From positions 1-5,687 of the forward strand of contig CAMLCX010000347.1 in assembly GCA_946478635.1 (NCBI GenBank): a stretch of 5,687 nt of DNA, written 5' to 3'. Positions 3,844 through 5,687 of this stretch are shown in pieces (the stretch's first letter is position 1; every line of letters begins with the position of its first letter). A program made the position numbers and the translations under genes. A model generated the notes under the pieces. The model saw only the letters and a list, made by a program, of their open reading frames with translations. It was not told the DNA's origin and searched no databases. The DNA is from an uncultured Pseudomonadota bacterium (GTDB lineage Bacteria > Desulfobacterota_B > Binatia > UBA9968).

Positions 3844-5687
3844 ATGAAAAAACGGATGGCATTGAACCTCTTGATCCTTTTCGCGATGGCGATCGGACTC
3901 GCCTCATGCAAAGAGAATCCCGCTCCTCCGCAAACAAAAGCGGTAGTGAAGACAGAGGTTAAGAAAGAGGATGCCGAGCCGGAGCCGCCGGTCGTGGGAC
4001 GGATAACGTTCATGGAAAAAAACGTTTTCCGTTATCTGAGCGACGCCAAGGATTGGGCTTTGGCCATGGTCGACGTTCCGGTGAGCGACGGCGACGTTCT
4101 TTACTCCGACACCCAGGGGCGCTCCGAGCTTACCTTTCCGAACGACACCACGGTCCGTCTCAATGACAAGACCAAAATGCAGGTGGACAGCGTCAAGGGG
4201 AATCTGACATCGCTTTTCGTCAATTCCGGCATTGCCAGGATTCAAAATCGTAGCGCGGATACGACGGTCAAAGTCGATACGCCCTACGGACAGGTCCTGT
4301 CCAAGCAGCCCGGCGCATTCGACGTCTATGTCGGCGACTCCTCCGTCGCGGTGACGGCATTCAAACAACCGCTCCAGTTTGTCGACGGCAAGGGAACTAC
4401 CTACGACATCAAGCCCGATGGCGAATCTTTGTTGGCGAACGAAAAAGCCGTCGTGCCCACGGCGCGCTTTATGAGCTCGAGTTGGGACAGCTGGAACAAT
4501 CAGCGCGACAACGAACTGCAAGTTTACGAGGTCAATCCGTCGCCCTATCTGCCCGCGCAGTTGCGCTCGGACAGCAAAGTCCTGAACGACAACGGCGCTT
4601 GGGAGCAGCTATCTTATAACGGCGAAACCGCCCATTACTGGACGCCAAGAAACGTCGCTCCCGACTGGTCTCCGTTCACCGTCGGCCAATGGACATCGTG
4701 GAATGGCGAGCAGCTATGGGTGCCCTACGAGCGCTTTGGCTGGGTGACCCATCATCACGGCGGATGGATTTATCACAATGGGCGCTGGTATTGGCGACCT
4801 CCCGTTCCTGGAAGATATCGCTACGCGGCCTGGTATCCCGCGCGGGTCGCCTGGGTTCATAGCGGGCGGCACATCGGCTGGGTTCCCATCTCGCCCTATG
4901 AAGCCTATTACGGTCGCCGCTACTGGGGCCCGCGCTCGGTGGTTTATTACCCCAATGGCAGGCACGTCGAATTTCGCAGCTACGTCAATGCCAATCGAGT
5001 CATCATCATCGAAAAGGACCGTTTATACGGCGTTCATCGCCGATATGAAACCACGAGAGATGTGAGGGTCGTCAAAGAAGTGGTTAACAATGGACGAGCC
5101 GCGCCAGTCGTGACACGCGATGTGGTGGGAGGGAATGCAAAAATGGAGCAGCATTTCGCACGCTCGGGAGATTTTTCACACAAGCCCAACGCGGATGCAA
5201 CCAGTGAATTCGCCGCGCGACGCCGCGGCTCGGGCGGCGCAACGGTAAATGCCCAATCCGGCGCCCCGGAAGTTCAGAAGACGAGCCTCAAAACCTCGGG
5301 CGATAAAACCGCGCCGTCGCCGGCCATCGCCAAGCCGGGTAGCGACAGCAAGCGCAACCTCCCTGAAACGCCGAAAGACGTGCGACGCGAACAACGCCAG
5401 GAGCGGCGTCAGGAGGCAAATATCGGCAATGCAGCCAAAGAAGCACAGGGTCAGCAACGCGTTCAGCAACAACAAAAGCAGACGCCACAGCAATCGTTAG
5501 CTGAACGTCAGCAACAGCGGGGGCAGCAGCAAGAAGCGCAGAGGCGGCAACAACAATTAGAGAGACAGCAGCAACAGCAATTAATGCAGGAGCAGCAGAA
5601 AGCGCAGCAAGCCCAACGACAGCAACAACAACAGGCCCAACCCCAACAGCAACAGGTCGCGCAGCAGCAGCAACAGGCTCAGCGGCA
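3844..5687 (+). CDS. Lipoprotein with FecR-like domain, DUF6600-like Trp/Tyr-rich region and Gln-rich tail, C-terminally incomplete
   Basis: At least 614 residues are encoded and the frame runs off the window. Residues 1-22 are a lipoprotein signal (MKKR, hydrophobic core, lipobox LASC with Cys22), so the protein should be anchored in a membrane on the periplasmic side. Residues 25-50 are a charged and Pro-rich linker. Residues 52-170 read as a FecR-like beta domain: 'VPVSDGDVLYSDTQGRSELTF' spans 78-98, followed by 'TTVRLNDKTKMQV' and 'VKVDTPYGQV'. Residues 253-365 are very rich in Trp and Tyr, with repeated W-x-PY/GW units ('WVPYERFGWV', 'GGWIYHNGRWYWRPP', 'GWVPISPYEAYYG'), as in DUF6600 proteins that follow FecR domains. 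From about 515 on the chain is Gln/Arg/Glu-rich with little hydrophobic content. Its role is unknown; envelope binding or scaffolding is a guess. It follows the amidohydrolase by 64 nt but looks functionally unrelated. Domain-type assignment is moderately firm; function is not. Confidence 0.8.
   Translation, partial: MKKRMALNLLILFAMAIGLASCKENPAPPQTKAVVKTEVKKEDAEPEPPVVGRITFMEKNVFRYLSDAKDWALAMVDVPVSDGDVLYSDTQGRSELTFPNDTTVRLNDKTKMQVDSVKGNLTSLFVNSGIARIQNRSADTTVKVDTPYGQVLSKQPGAFDVYVGDSSVAVTAFKQPLQFVDGKGTTYDIKPDGESLLANEKAVVPTARFMSSSWDSWNNQRDNELQVYEVNPSPYLPAQLRSDSKVLNDNGAWEQLSYNGETAHYWTPRNVAPDWSPFTVGQWTSWNGEQLWVPYERFGWVTHHHGGWIYHNGRWYWRPPVPGRYRYAAWYPARVAWVHSGRHIGWVPISPYEAYYGRRYWGPRSVVYYPNGRHVEFRSYVNANRVIIIEKDRLYGVHRRYETTRDVRVVKEVVNNGRAAPVVTRDVVGGNAKMEQHFARSGDFSHKPNADATSEFAARRRGSGGATVNAQSGAPEVQKTSLKTSGDKTAPSPAIAKPGSDSKRNLPETPKDVRREQRQERRQEANIGNAAKEAQGQQRVQQQQKQTPQQSLAERQQQRGQQQEAQRRQQQLERQQQQQLMQEQQKAQQAQRQQQQQAQPQQQQVAQQQQQAQR
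5386..5687 (+). repeat. Gln-rich low-complexity segment (CAG/CAA codons)
   Basis: This stretch encodes residues 515-614 of the lipoprotein and is dominated by Gln, with scattered Arg, Glu, Ala and Leu. Gln codons alternate irregularly between CAG and CAA and are interrupted by other residues. That indicates selection for a Gln-rich peptide more than a simple trinucleotide expansion. The tract continues past the window. Confidence 0.8.

Noticed and set aside
3904..4521. 205-codon minus-strand open frame opposite the lipoprotein gene
   Set aside because: The plus-strand frame encodes recognisable lipobox and FecR-like features; the antisense product resembles nothing and has no supporting signals.
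5176..5493. Minus-strand open frame with a Leu-rich start opposite the Gln-rich tail
   Set aside because: The apparent hydrophobic stretch is just the antisense of CAG/CAA and GCN codons; the sense strand is a continuous frame with a credible protein.

Overview
The window looks like chromosomal DNA of an uncultured, moderately GC-rich Gram-negative bacterium. Exported proteins carry Sec-type signal peptides or a lipobox, Shine-Dalgarno sites are good, and gene content resembles soil or groundwater lineages of the Deltaproteobacteria / Desulfobacterota / Binatota / Rokubacteria kind. This assignment is an impression from family content, not a measured result.

Layout. Minus strand, 1-993: a two-gene cluster. 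The promoter-proximal gene (993 to 526) encodes an exported DUF411 protein; the second (484 to beyond position 1) encodes an NMT1/SsuA-like substrate-binding protein. Only 41 bases separate them, and these hold three tandem octamers. Plus strand, 1267 onward: a Gfo/Idh/MocA dehydrogenase (1267-2481), a 226-bp imperfect palindromic foldback repeat (2508-2733), a LigJ-like amidohydrolase (2799-3779), and a lipoprotein with a FecR-like domain, a Trp/Tyr-rich DUF6600-like region and a long Gln-rich tail (3844 to beyond the window end).

The main discovery is in the DUF411 gene. Read from its well-placed ATG at 993, behind a perfect AGGAGG, the frame is open to 526 except for one TGA at 867-865. 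That TGA sits where DUF411 proteins have the first Cys of their CxCC motif, giving TPT-U-DCC-DGW. Starting 14 nt after the TGA there is a 6-bp hairpin with a GGUGC loop, matching the spacing and loop rule of bacterial SECIS elements. About 1,660 other codons in the window contain no in-frame TGA, and Trp is encoded by TGG. The simplest reading is a selenocysteine-containing DUF411 protein, which I do not recall as an established selenoprotein family. A gene finder would truncate it to 106 residues from a GTG, losing the signal peptide and the active-site motif.

The dehydrogenase and amidohydrolase resemble enzymes of phthalate/protocatechuate (4,5-cleavage) catabolism, and the binding protein could serve uptake of an organic acid. 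That functional link is inferred from family resemblance and proximity.
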